Below are positions 38,675 to 46,954 of a stretch of 64,000 nucleotides of DNA, piece by piece. The DNA comes from JABDIP01 sp965212545 (GTDB taxonomy: Bacteria > Pseudomonadota > Alphaproteobacteria > DSM-16000 > Inquilinaceae). Position numbers and translations under genes: made by a program. Where the stretch lies: NCBI GenBank assembly GCA_965212545.1, contig CBDBVB010000006.1, positions 124,001 to 188,000 on the forward strand, in the 5' to 3' direction. How positions within the stretch are numbered: the stretch's first letter is position 1; every line of letters starts with the position of its first letter. The notes beneath the pieces are model-generated. The model was not told the DNA's origin. It was given only the letters and a program-made list of their open reading frames with translations, and did not search any database.

Positions 38675-39199
38675 TCAGGCCGGCAGCGGGTCGGGCCGCC
38701 GGGCGCGGGCCAGCGCGTCGCGCAGGGCTTTGGCAAAATCAAGCCGCTCGTCCGGCGACAGGAAACTCCCGACAACCAGCGATCGGCCATGGCTGGACAG
38801 GGTCACCTGGCTGTGATGCTCAGGCGGGTCGTCGATGGCGACATTCAACCAGGAAGGCTGAAAGGACCAGGTGTCGCGGGTCCCCGCCGGGCAGACGCGC
38901 TCGACGGTCAGCCGGTCGCCGGTCAGCCGCACCTTCTCGTACCGTCGGGCGCTGAGATAGTTGGCCCGGAAGGCCCAGTAGAGAATGACCACATCCAGCC
39001 CGAACAGGCCAAAGACCGGCCAGGCGCCGATAAGGTAGAACGCGCCGCCGACGGTCAGGCAGACGAACGCCACGGCCACCATCAGGACGGTGAATCCGCG
39101 GCGGCCGAGGCTGCGATGCGGATGCAGGATCGCGTCGAACAACACCGGCGCGGCGTGTTCGTTCCTTTCGCGCAATTCCGCTGCGTCGCGGGTCGTCAT
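38675..39199 (-). CDS. DUF2244 membrane protein
   Basis: A 174-residue protein with two close membrane helices around residues 33-57 and 61-77 (GFTVLMVAVAFVCLTVGGAF, WPVFGLFGLDVVILYWAF) and a C-terminal soluble part ending in SSHGRSLVVGSFLSPDER. This is DUF2244, whose gene is very often divergent from nth in alphaproteobacteria, as here (74 bp apart). The function is unknown. Confidence 0.88.
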   Translation of the reverse strand: MTTRDAAELRERNEHAAPVLFDAILHPHRSLGRRGFTVLMVAVAFVCLTVGGAFYLIGAWPVFGLFGLDVVILYWAFRANYLSARRYEKVRLTGDRLTVERVCPAGTRDTWSFQPSWLNVAIDDPPEHHSQVTLSSHGRSLVVGSFLSPDERLDFAKALRDALARARRPDPLPA

Positions 39200-39273
39200 G
39201 TCCGCCCGGCCCCGGACAGGGTCCCGCGGATACGGCCCTTGCCAGCCAAACCGGGCCCGCTAAAGTGCCGGCC

Positions 39274-39912
39274 ATGAAAACCGCCGATATCGAGACGCTG
39301 TTCAGCAGGCTCGCCGCCGCCAACCCGGAGCCGCAGAGCGAGCTGTCTTATCACAACCCGTACACCCTGCTGGTCGCCGTGGTGCTGTCGGCCCAGGCAA
39401 CCGATGTCGGCGTCAACCGGGCGACCAAGGATCTGTTCGCCGAGGTCGACACTCCGGAGGCCATGCTGCGGCTCGGCGAGGAGGGTCTGAAACGCCATAT
39501 CAGAACCATAGGGTTGTTCAACAGCAAGGCGAAGAACGTCATCGCCTTGTCGGAGATCTTGGCCCGCGATCATGGCAGCACCGTGCCGGCCGATCGAGAA
39601 TCGCTGGTGGCGCTGCCGGGCGTCGGTCGCAAGACCGCCAATGTGGTCTTGAACGTCGCCTTCGGGCAGCCGACGATCGCGGTCGACACCCACATCTTCA
39701 GGGTCGGAAACCGCACCGGCCTGGCCCGCGGCAAGACGCCCGACGAGGTCGAAAGGAAGCTGTTGCGCTATGTTCCGGCGCGCTGGAAGCAGCATGCCCA
39801 TCACTGGCTGATCCTGCATGGGCGCTATGTCTGCAAGGCTCGCAAGCCGGATTGCCCGGCCTGCCCGATTTCGGAATTGTGCGCCTATGGGGCCAAGACG
39901 CCCCCAGCCTGA
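39274..39912 (+). CDS. nth: Endonuclease III
   Basis: A 212-residue base-excision-repair glycosylase/AP lyase removing oxidised pyrimidines. Visible: helix-hairpin-helix with catalytic Lys (LVALPGVGRKTANVVLNVAF), catalytic Asp (AVDTHIFRVGNRTGL) and the 4Fe-4S ligands in CKARKPDCPACPISELC. The frame can also start at a GTG at 39265; the ATG at 39274 is chosen. It is divergent from DUF2244 and 29 bp from the convergent lipoprotein gene. Confidence 0.97.
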   Translation: MKTADIETLFSRLAAANPEPQSELSYHNPYTLLVAVVLSAQATDVGVNRATKDLFAEVDTPEAMLRLGEEGLKRHIRTIGLFNSKAKNVIALSEILARDHGSTVPADRESLVALPGVGRKTANVVLNVAFGQPTIAVDTHIFRVGNRTGLARGKTPDEVERKLLRYVPARWKQHAHHWLILHGRYVCKARKPDCPACPISELCAYGAKTPPA

Positions 39913-39941
39913 TCCCTCGCTCCGCCCGGGCGGATGATCCG

Positions 39942-40364
39942 CTACAGCTGTGCCGGATCCGCCGGCGCTGTCTCGTTGGCCAATGCCACGCGGTAGCGCT
40001 CGACGACGCTGCCCAGGCATAGCGCCGGATCGACCTCGCCGTTGGTCCGACTGCGGGCCTCGTAATGGGCGGCGCGAAGACCGCCCTCCTGGTCGTATAG
40101 ATAGAGATCGAAGACGCAGGTCGTGGTGCGGTACTGCCAGACTTCCGCAGGCGGTTCCCGGCGCTGCAGTTCGGGCACGCCCAACGCCTCGCCGATCTGC
40201 TGCGGCGCCAGGCCTATCAGCGTGTTGGGATCGGCTGGCGCGGCGGGTCCGGCGCCCGCGCCAAACGGGCCACCGGCCATGGTACAGCCGGCTATCAGCA
40301 GGCTCGCGACGGCGATCGGCAGAGTTGTGGCGGCGAGGCGGCGGGGGGACCGGCTTGCCGTCAT
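39942..40364 (-). CDS. Small putative lipoprotein of unknown function
   Basis: A 140-residue exported protein with a lipobox (SLLIAGC). The mature part contains LIGLAPQQIGEALGVPELQR, then PPAEVWQYRTTTCVFDLYLY, a pattern like SmpA/BamE-type small lipoproteins (a short helix, then a strand with VWQY). Two Cys (TTTC, ALCLG) could form a disulphide. It is one base past the bactofilin stop, so it is in that operon. The role is not known; an envelope assembly role is possible. Confidence 0.65.
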   Translation of the reverse strand: MTASRSPRRLAATTLPIAVASLLIAGCTMAGGPFGAGAGPAAPADPNTLIGLAPQQIGEALGVPELQRREPPAEVWQYRTTTCVFDLYLYDQEGGLRAAHYEARSRTNGEVDPALCLGSVVERYRVALANETAPADPAQL

Positions 40365-40365
40365 A

Positions 40366-40872
40366 TCATCCGGCCTCTTCGCGTACGGCGCCGGCGGGTT
40401 TCGCCGGATCGCGGATCGGCGTCACCACCGATTCCAGCGGCTCCATCATGCCGACCACCTTGCCTCCGGACTCGATCTCGATCTCGCCATAGCACAGCTT
40501 GCCGGACACCACGCCGTCCGAGCGCAACACGATCCGGCCGCGGACCGTGAGGTCGCCGTCAAATCTGCCGGCAATGTCGGCCTCGTCTACTTCGGCGCTG
40601 CCCTTGAAGACGCCATCGCCGGACAGGTCGATGGCGCGGCAATCCGTCAGTTGCGCCTCGACCGTGCCTTCGACAATCAGATGATCGCAGGACCGGATCT
40701 CACCGTTCAGCGAAATGCCATGGCCGACGATCAGCTTGCGATTGGGCTCGCGCAGTTCCGGCTCCGGCCGGCTGGGTACGGCGCGGCGCTGCGACGCGCC
40801 GGCAACATCGACGAAGCGGCGCGGCAGATCGGTTCGAGAATGGGGTGGCGGGACTCGCTGATCGCTCGGCAT
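40366..40872 (-). CDS. Bactofilin-family cytoskeletal protein
   Basis: A 168-residue protein: a Pro/Arg-rich N-terminus (to about 45), then the beta-helix DUF583 core (LIVGHGISLNGEIRSCDHLI, EGTVEAQLTDCRAIDL and FDGDLTVRGRIVLRSDGVVS), and a short charged end. Bactofilins polymerise without nucleotide and organise cell-wall enzymes or polarity. The ATG at 40872 is supported by GAGAGGA. The lipoprotein gene follows directly, suggesting joint envelope work. Confidence 0.9.
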   Translation of the reverse strand: MPSDQRVPPPHSRTDLPRRFVDVAGASQRRAVPSRPEPELREPNRKLIVGHGISLNGEIRSCDHLIVEGTVEAQLTDCRAIDLSGDGVFKGSAEVDEADIAGRFDGDLTVRGRIVLRSDGVVSGKLCYGEIEIESGGKVVGMMEPLESVVTPIRDPAKPAGAVREEAG

Positions 40873-41114
40873 TGAAGGGGTCCTCTCGGTGGGGCAGGCC
40901 GTGAGCAGGCCGATCGTCCATGGTGGTTGGCGCACGGGCGATGGACGACGGCTGTAGGGATGGGGGGCGCGGCACCTGATCTGGGGTCAATGGGGTCGGA
41001 AACCGGCCGATAGCCAGCGTTCCGGTGACTATGGAGGAACACTAGCACAATTTTGTGGCATCGCCAGAAGACCGTGCGCCGCAGGGCCTCCGGATCCGTG
41101 CCGGCGGGCCCGGG

Positions 41115-41777
41115 CTATCGAGCCGCCAGGCCCTGGAAGATATGAACCATGAACGCGGTCCCGAGGACCGGCGCCAGCAGGTTGAGCACCGGCACCGATA
41201 CCAGCACGGCGATCAGAACGCCTGCCGCCAGCACCCGCCAGCGAAAGCGTCTGCGCAGCGCGGTCGCCGACGCCGAGTCCATGCGGCGCTGAGCCACCAG
41301 TTCGAAATACTCGCGGCCCAGCAGGTAGCCGTTAACCGCGAAGAAGAAGAACAGGCTGAACGGAGGCACCAGCAGCGAGGCGATCAGCGCCAGCAGGTTG
41401 AATACGATAAGCACCAGCAGGAAACGCAGCGCCATACCGACTGACTCGGCCAAACCCTGACGCCGTGCGGCGCCGAGCCCCGGGTAGTGCCGGTCTTCGA
41501 CTGCCACCGCCACATCGTCCAGGAAGATGCTGGACACCGCGCCGACGACGCCGGGAAACAGGAATACCGAGAGCACCAGCGCCGCAAATCCGCCGAGCCA
41601 TTGCAACGCCTCGGTCAGCCATGCAAATCCCGGGATATTGACATTGGTCAGGGCCCAGACGACACCGGTCGTGAGCCCGACGATCAGGGCGATGGCTACC
41701 GCCACCCCGATCCACAGGACGCGGCGGATTGCCGGGTCGCCGAGTTGTCCGAATGCGCGGGCAAGTGCTGAGACCAT
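41115..41777 (-). CDS. EI24/CysZ-like membrane protein
   Basis: A 220-residue integral membrane protein with about four to five helices. It matches the EI24/CysZ family in RFLLVLIVFNLLALIASLLV, then PPFSLFFFFAVNGYLLGREY and FELVAQRRMDSASATALRRR. CysZ imports sulphate, but many bacterial EI24 proteins of this size are unassigned. It lies in a nth-DUF2244-EI24 neighbourhood commonly seen in this class. A 242 bp gap separates it from bactofilin; only a weak CACAA/TTGTG palindrome near 41047 was seen there. Confidence 0.85.
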   Translation of the reverse strand: MVSALARAFGQLGDPAIRRVLWIGVAVAIALIVGLTTGVVWALTNVNIPGFAWLTEALQWLGGFAALVLSVFLFPGVVGAVSSIFLDDVAVAVEDRHYPGLGAARRQGLAESVGMALRFLLVLIVFNLLALIASLLVPPFSLFFFFAVNGYLLGREYFELVAQRRMDSASATALRRRFRWRVLAAGVLIAVLVSVPVLNLLAPVLGTAFMVHIFQGLAAR

Positions 41778-41924
41778 CGTGGCCAGGCTCCGTGTTGATA
41801 TCCGCCGCCCTTTTAGCCCGCATATCCCGGATTGACCATGGCCGCATTCGATCGTTGCCGGGACTAGGCCAGCCGCTATACTCCGCCGCCGTTCGCCCGC
41901 CCCAATCCGTGAAAGCCTTCATTC

Positions 41925-42908
41925 ATGTCCGCTGCCCGCCAGGTTGTCGCCATCGGCAACGCCATCGTCGACGTGCTGAGCCATGCGAAAGACTCCTTCC
42001 TGGAACGGGAAGGGCTCGCCAAGGGCTCGATGAACCTGATCGACGCCGACCGCGCCCACGAGCTCTATGAGCGCACCGGCCCGGCGGTCGAGGCATCCGG
42101 AGGCTCGGCGGCAAACACCGCCGTCGGAATCGCCTCGCTGGGGGGCAGTTCAGCCTTCATCGGCAAGGTCTGCGACGACCAGCTGGGGGAGGTCTTCACC
42201 CACGACATCCGCGCCGCCGGTGTGACCTTCGACTCCGCCCCGATCACCGGCGGCCCGCCCACCGCGCGCAGCCTGATCCTGATCACGCCGGATGGCCACC
42301 GGACCATGAACACGATGCTGGGCGCCTGCGTCGAGCTGGGACCGGATGATGTCGACGCGGCGCTGATCGAGAGCGCCCAGGTGACCTATCTGGAAGGCTA
42401 TCTATGGGACAAGCCAAAGGCGAAGGATGCCTTCGTGAAGGCGGCCGGCATCGCCCATGACGCCAATCGGCGAGTGTCTCTGACCCTGTCGGACTCGTTT
42501 TGCGTCGATCGCCACCGCGACAGCTTCCGCACCCTGATCGACAGCCAGGTGGACATCCTGTTCGGCAATGAGCACGAGCTCACGGCGCTGTTCGAGGTCG
42601 AAACGTTGCCGGAAGCGATCGACCGGGTGCGCGGCGAATGCGAGATCATCGTCATCACCCGCAGCGACAAAGGATCGCTGGTGCTGACCGGAGAGGAGGT
42701 TCACGAGGTGGCCGCCGAGCCGGTCGCCAAGGTCGTGGACAGCACCGGCGCCGGCGACCTCTACGCCGCCGGCTTCCTGTTCGGCTTCACCGAAGGGCGG
42801 CACGTCGCCGAATGCGCCCGCCTGGGCAGCATCGCCGCCGCGGAGGTGATCAGCCATATCGGCCCCCGGCCGCAGACCTTCCTGGCCGAACTGATCCGGA
42901 AGGGCTAA
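41925..42908 (+). CDS. PfkB-family adenosine kinase
   Basis: A 327-residue sugar/nucleoside kinase. N-terminal VVAIGNAIVDVLSHA, the GG motif SGGSAANTAVGIASLGGSSA, and the C-terminal catalytic DSTGAGDLYAAGFLFGFTEG with the base Asp. Similar proteins in alphaproteobacteria phosphorylate adenosine to AMP (salvage). Soluble, standard length. Monocistronic, convergent with the DUF6678-like gene 38 bp away. Confidence 0.9.
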   Translation: MSAARQVVAIGNAIVDVLSHAKDSFLEREGLAKGSMNLIDADRAHELYERTGPAVEASGGSAANTAVGIASLGGSSAFIGKVCDDQLGEVFTHDIRAAGVTFDSAPITGGPPTARSLILITPDGHRTMNTMLGACVELGPDDVDAALIESAQVTYLEGYLWDKPKAKDAFVKAAGIAHDANRRVSLTLSDSFCVDRHRDSFRTLIDSQVDILFGNEHELTALFEVETLPEAIDRVRGECEIIVITRSDKGSLVLTGEEVHEVAAEPVAKVVDSTGAGDLYAAGFLFGFTEGRHVAECARLGSIAAAEVISHIGPRPQTFLAELIRKG

Positions 42909-42946
42909 ACCGGCCGTCGCAAAGTGGGAAGGGCGCCGGGGATGCC

Positions 42947-43285
42947 TTATAGGTATTCAACGCCTTGGCCGGGCCTGGCGTAGCCGAACACCTTGAAGCC
43001 GTTCTGCGTTTCCTCGCCAGGCACGTGAATCCGTCTCAAGACTTCGAGAACGGCGCTGCGCTGTCTCTCACCGGCGATCGCCAACTCCACCCATTCGATT
43101 GTCCCGTAGCCGCCAACCGAGAAATGGTAGAACCACTCTCCATCCCACTCCGAGACGTAACCGGTTTCGAGATCTCGCGTTCGCCAGCGCGGGCTGAGAT
43201 CCCCGAGTTCGTACATCCCAAGACGCAGCTCATTCCATTTGGTGTTGTTCAACACGGCCAATTGGCCTTGGTCCCGTTTGGGCAC
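42947..43285 (-). CDS. DUF6678-like small protein
   Basis: A 112-residue protein from a GTG at 43285. The core is NNTKWNELRLGMYELGDL, then SPRWRTRDLETGYVSEWDGE and WFYHFSVGGYGTIEWVEL. This Trp-rich pattern matches my recollection of the DUF6678 family, often associated with toxin-immunity or unassigned loci. No signal or membrane helix. The function is unknown. Confidence 0.65.
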   Translation of the reverse strand: MPKRDQGQLAVLNNTKWNELRLGMYELGDLSPRWRTRDLETGYVSEWDGEWFYHFSVGGYGTIEWVELAIAGERQRSAVLEVLRRIHVPGEETQNGFKVFGYARPGQGVEYL

Positions 43286-43333
43286 GTGCCGACCGATCCC
43301 GTGTCGTCCGGTTGAGACTGGCAGACGCCTTCC

Positions 43334-45154
43334 CTATTCGTTCGACCACCATGCGTCGACATTGGCGATCTGACCATAGAGGGTCGGATAGTCGACATGG
43401 CCCAGATCACCCCAATACGCGATGTGGTCGACGTCGGAGAAATAGAGCGGGATCACGTAGTGGCCTGCTCGCAGTACCCGATCCAGAGCGCGCGTGGCAG
43501 CCTCGAGTGCCTCGCGATCGGTTGCGTCGGCGACCTCGGCCGCCAGCGCATCCACGACCGGGTCGCTGACCCCGGCATAGTTCCTGGAACCGTCCCTGCC
43601 GGCCTGCTCGCTGCCCCAGTAGTTCAGCTGCTCGTTGCCCGGCGACAGCGACACCCCCCAGCGATGGATGATCATGTCGAAGTCGAATGTCTCGATCCGG
43701 GACGTGTACTGTGCGCTGTCGACCGTGCGGACATTCGTTTCAACGCCGAGCCGGCCGAGATTTTCCGCGAAGCTGTTGGCGATCTTCTCATCCGACGCGA
43801 ACCGCAGCAGAATCTCGAAGGTCAGCGGCTCGCCGGTGCTTGAATGGACCCGGACTCCATTCTGCACGACCCAGCCGGCTTCCTGGAGCAGCCTGCCGGC
43901 CTCACGAAGATTGGCGCGTATGTTGCCGCTGCCGTCGGTCGTCGGCAGCGCCGGCGGTTCGGCGAACACGCTCTCCGGCACCAGTGCGCGGTACGGTTCC
44001 AACAGCTCCATCTCGCGCCCTTCCGGCACGCCGCGTGCCGCCATGGAGGAATTGGCGAAGAAGCTGTCGATTCGACGGTACTGGCCCCGCAAATAGCTGC
44101 GATTGACCCATTCGAAGTCGAATGCGTAGGTCAGCGCCTCGCGGACCAGGCGATCCCGGAACACCGGCTGGCGGATATTGAAGGCCATGCCGCGCATGCC
44201 CTGCGCCCGGCTGTGCGGCGCATCCATCAAGGTGACGGTACCGTCCCGCGCGGCGGGAAAATCGTATGACGTCGCCCATCGCTCCAGATTGAACTCCAGC
44301 CGATAGTTGTAGTCGCCGCCGGTGAAGGCCTGCAGCGCCACACCGGCGTCACGGTAGTAGTCGTATCGCAGGACTTCGAAGTTGAACTGGCCGCGGGACG
44401 CCGGCAAATCCGCGCCCCACCAGTCTTCGACTCGCTCGTACGTGATCTGGCGCCCGGGATCGACATTGGCGATTCGGTACGGACCGCCGCCCATCGGTGG
44501 CTCCAGCGTGGTCTGGTCGAACGGATGGGCAGTGTAATAGGCCTTGCTGAAGATCGGCATCATCGCGAGCACAACCGGCGTCTCGCGATCGCTGTCATCG
44601 GTCAGGTTGAACCGCACGCCATTGGCGCCGACGCGCTGCACGGTCTCGATGCGCTGGTAGTACTGGCGCTTTCCGGGCGTACCCATTTCGCGGTGGGTCT
44701 CCATCGAGAAGATCACGTCGTCAACGGTGATCTGCGTGCCGTCATGCCAGCGCGCATCTGGATTCAGATGGAAGGTGACCCAGCTGCGATCTTCCGGGGT
44801 CTCGATCGATTCGGCCAGATAGCCGTACATGGTGAAGGGTTCGTCCCAGCTTCGCGCCATAAGGGTCGGAAATACATAGGCCGCGACACCGGCTGCCTTC
44901 TGTCCGGTCACGATGAACGGGTTCAGGCTGTCGAAGCTGCCGACTTGCGCGCGGATCAACGTCCCGCCCCTGGGCGCGTCCGGGTTTGCGTAGTTGAAAT
45001 GCTCGAATCCAGCCCCGTGCTTCGGCGCCCCATGCATGGCTATGGCATGCGCCACCGTCGACTCTTCGCCGTGGGCGGGGCCTGTGGCTGTTCCCAGGGT
45101 GACAACCAGAAGGGTCGCGCAGAGGGATGGGCGTAAATGCTGGAACTGGATCAT
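43334..45154 (-). CDS. Peptide-type extracellular solute-binding protein (family 5, YejA-like)
   Basis: A 606-residue periplasmic protein with signal peptide (ATLLVVTLGTATGPAHG). Family 5 features: HFNYANPDAPRGGTLIRAQV near the start, SWVTFHLNPDARWHDGTQIT, FDFEWVNRSYLRGQYRRIDS and the C-terminal AGHYVIPLYFSDVDHIAYWG, all closest to YejA-type oligopeptide/microcin C binding proteins. It would deliver peptides to an ABC importer, but no permease genes are adjacent. The ATG at 45154 (MIQFQH) is chosen for the signal peptide. Confidence 0.9.
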   Translation of the reverse strand: MIQFQHLRPSLCATLLVVTLGTATGPAHGEESTVAHAIAMHGAPKHGAGFEHFNYANPDAPRGGTLIRAQVGSFDSLNPFIVTGQKAAGVAAYVFPTLMARSWDEPFTMYGYLAESIETPEDRSWVTFHLNPDARWHDGTQITVDDVIFSMETHREMGTPGKRQYYQRIETVQRVGANGVRFNLTDDSDRETPVVLAMMPIFSKAYYTAHPFDQTTLEPPMGGGPYRIANVDPGRQITYERVEDWWGADLPASRGQFNFEVLRYDYYRDAGVALQAFTGGDYNYRLEFNLERWATSYDFPAARDGTVTLMDAPHSRAQGMRGMAFNIRQPVFRDRLVREALTYAFDFEWVNRSYLRGQYRRIDSFFANSSMAARGVPEGREMELLEPYRALVPESVFAEPPALPTTDGSGNIRANLREAGRLLQEAGWVVQNGVRVHSSTGEPLTFEILLRFASDEKIANSFAENLGRLGVETNVRTVDSAQYTSRIETFDFDMIIHRWGVSLSPGNEQLNYWGSEQAGRDGSRNYAGVSDPVVDALAAEVADATDREALEAATRALDRVLRAGHYVIPLYFSDVDHIAYWGDLGHVDYPTLYGQIANVDAWWSNE

Positions 45155-45387
45155 GATCGCATCGGCCGGCTGTTGAAATCCAATGGGATGTCCGGAGCCG
45201 GAGAGCGGGCCACGCCGCGTGGATCGGCATGCCCTGGTCCGCCCCCGGAGAATCGCCGGTCGTAACGCTGGGGCCAAATCATGGCCTAATCTGGGTCGAT
45301 TCGATGGCCAAGGTCATAGAGTTGGCACAAGGCTTCCCGTATCATGCCACCTGTCGACAGTCTTGCGGCGTCAGTTCCGAGCTTCAC

Positions 45388-46758
45388 ATGCCACTTTCCA
45401 AGATCCCGGTGGGCGCCGATCCGCCGCGGGAAATCAACGTCATCATCGAGAACCCACTGGGCGGCGACCCGGTGAAGTACGAGTTGGACAAGGCCAGCGG
45501 GGCGATGTTCGTCGACCGCTTCCTCCACACCGCTATGTACTACCCGGGCAATTACGGCTTCACGCCGCATACATTGTCCGGCGACGGCGACCCGGTCGAT
45601 GTGCTGGTGGTTGGCCGGGTGCCGGTCATGCCCGGCGCCGTGATGCGCTCACGTCCGGTCGGCGTTCTGGTGATGGAGGACGAGGCCGGCGAGGATGAGA
45701 AGATCCTGGCGGTCCCGGTCGACAAGCTTCACCCGTATTTCACAGAGGTGACGAGCTATCAGGATCTGCCGCAGATCCTGCTGGACCAGATCAGCCATTT
45801 CTTCTCACACTACAAGGATCTCGAAAAAGGCAAATGGTCGCGTATCCTCCGCTGGGGCGGGCCGGAGGAAGCCGGCGCCATGATCATGGCCGGCATCGCC
45901 CGGGCCCGCGAGCGCGGCGATGACCATCCGCCGTCACAGCCCTCCAAGGCAACCTCGTCGCTGCTCAAGAAGTCCGCCCCGGACTCCGAGCCGCAATCCA
46001 CATCGGCATCGGAGTCTGAATCTTCCGAGGACGGCTCGGCCCGGATGACCAAATGGACCAGCCGGCTGTTCGGCCGCGGCGACTCCGCCGATGAGGAGCA
46101 GCCTGCCGAGCCGGCACCGGCTCAGGATACCGAGCCCGAGCCACCCAAACCGGAGCCCGCGGCCAAAGAGCCGCGCGTCGATCCAGTGGTCGCGGCGGGT
46201 CTGGCGCCGGAGCCGAGCCCGGACGAAGCGGCGGCGGCCAGCACGCGCGGCCGGATCGACATCCTGCGCGGCGACATCACCAAGCTGAAGATCGATGCCA
46301 TCGCCAACGCCGCCAACGAGCGGCTTCGCAGCGGCGGCGGCGTCGACGGCGCCATCCACCGCGCCGCCGGACCGGAGTTGCAGAAGGAATGCGACACGCT
46401 GGGCGGTTGCCCGACTGGCATGTGCAAGGTGACCAAGGCGTACGACCTGTCGGCGAAGGCGGTCATCCACTGCGTCGGGCCGGTGTGGCATGGCGGCGAG
46501 CGCGGCGAGGAGGGGCTATTGGCGAGTTGCTACCGCTCGGCGCTCGCCCTGGCGGCGGAAAAAGGCATGGCCTCGATCGCGTTTCCGGCGATCAGCACCG
46601 GCATCTACGGCTTCCCGCCGGACCGGGCGGCGATCATTGCCGCCCGCGAGGTACGGACCTTCCTGTCTGAGACTCCGGATTTCGACCGGGTCGTCTTCGT
46701 CTGCTTCGATGAGGAGACCGAGGAACACTACAAGGTCGCCCTGCCGGAACTCGCCTGA
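45388..46758 (+). CDS. Inorganic pyrophosphatase fused to a macro domain
   Basis: A 456-residue protein. Residues 1-175 are a family I pyrophosphatase with every known active-site residue in place: Glu21, Lys30, Glu32, Arg44, Tyr52, Tyr56, Asp66, Asp68, Asp71, Asp98, Asp103, Lys105, Tyr142, Lys143 (motif GDGDPVDVLV). Residues 176-288 are a disordered, Ser/Glu/Pro-rich linker. Residues 289-456 are a MacroD-type macro domain: RGDITKLKIDAIANAANERL, GGGVDGAIHRAAGPELQ, HCVGPVW and AISTGIYGFP, which binds ADP-ribose and often removes it or O-acetyl-ADP-ribose. No stop or frameshift separates the parts. The ATG at 45388 matches the pyrophosphatase start; an upstream ATG at 45304 is in frame. A repeat-type hairpin follows. 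Confidence 0.9.
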   Translation: MPLSKIPVGADPPREINVIIENPLGGDPVKYELDKASGAMFVDRFLHTAMYYPGNYGFTPHTLSGDGDPVDVLVVGRVPVMPGAVMRSRPVGVLVMEDEAGEDEKILAVPVDKLHPYFTEVTSYQDLPQILLDQISHFFSHYKDLEKGKWSRILRWGGPEEAGAMIMAGIARARERGDDHPPSQPSKATSSLLKKSAPDSEPQSTSASESESSEDGSARMTKWTSRLFGRGDSADEEQPAEPAPAQDTEPEPPKPEPAAKEPRVDPVVAAGLAPEPSPDEAAAASTRGRIDILRGDITKLKIDAIANAANERLRSGGGVDGAIHRAAGPELQKECDTLGGCPTGMCKVTKAYDLSAKAVIHCVGPVWHGGERGEEGLLASCYRSALALAAEKGMASIAFPAISTGIYGFPPDRAAIIAAREVRTFLSETPDFDRVVFVCFDEETEEHYKVALPELA

Positions 46759-46804
46759 ATCGGGATGATTTGATGTCGTCTCGACTGCGGATCTGAATCC
46801 CGAT
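46759..46804 (+). repeat. Hairpin repeat, second copy of the dapB-terminator type
   Basis: The outer stem ATCGGGAT at 46759-46766 pairs with ATCCCGAT at 46797-46804; the centre has GTCG/CGAC. Compared with 37631-37690, most positions match (TGATT, GTCGTCTCGACT, ATCTGAATCCCG, then TTTCCAGGGT). The inner stem has lost several pairs. It likely terminates the pyrophosphatase-macro gene. Confidence 0.7.
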
Positions 46805-46833
46805 CCTTTCCAGGGTGCCAGAGGCCGGGACGA

Positions 46834-46851
46834 TGAGGTCACGTGACCTCA
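46834..46851. repeat. 18-bp perfect palindrome
   Basis: TGAGGTCACGTGACCTCA is self-complementary with no spacer. It lies between the repeat at 46759 and the acyl-CoA synthetase gene. It might be a dimeric regulator site or part of the repeat unit. Confidence 0.45.
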
Positions 46852-46954
46852 CCCTATTGTGCTCTAGAATGGCAAATACGCGCGTGGGCGGGCGGTGCCC
46901 GGGTCGCGCAGGGATGGAAACGCTCTTACCCAAGCACGGGGGCATTGCATCGGC

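Noticed and set aside
45321..45337. TTGGCACAAGGCTTCC resembling a sigma54 promoter before the pyrophosphatase gene
   Set aside because: The -24 part fits but the invariant GC at -12 is CC, so it would not be expected to work.
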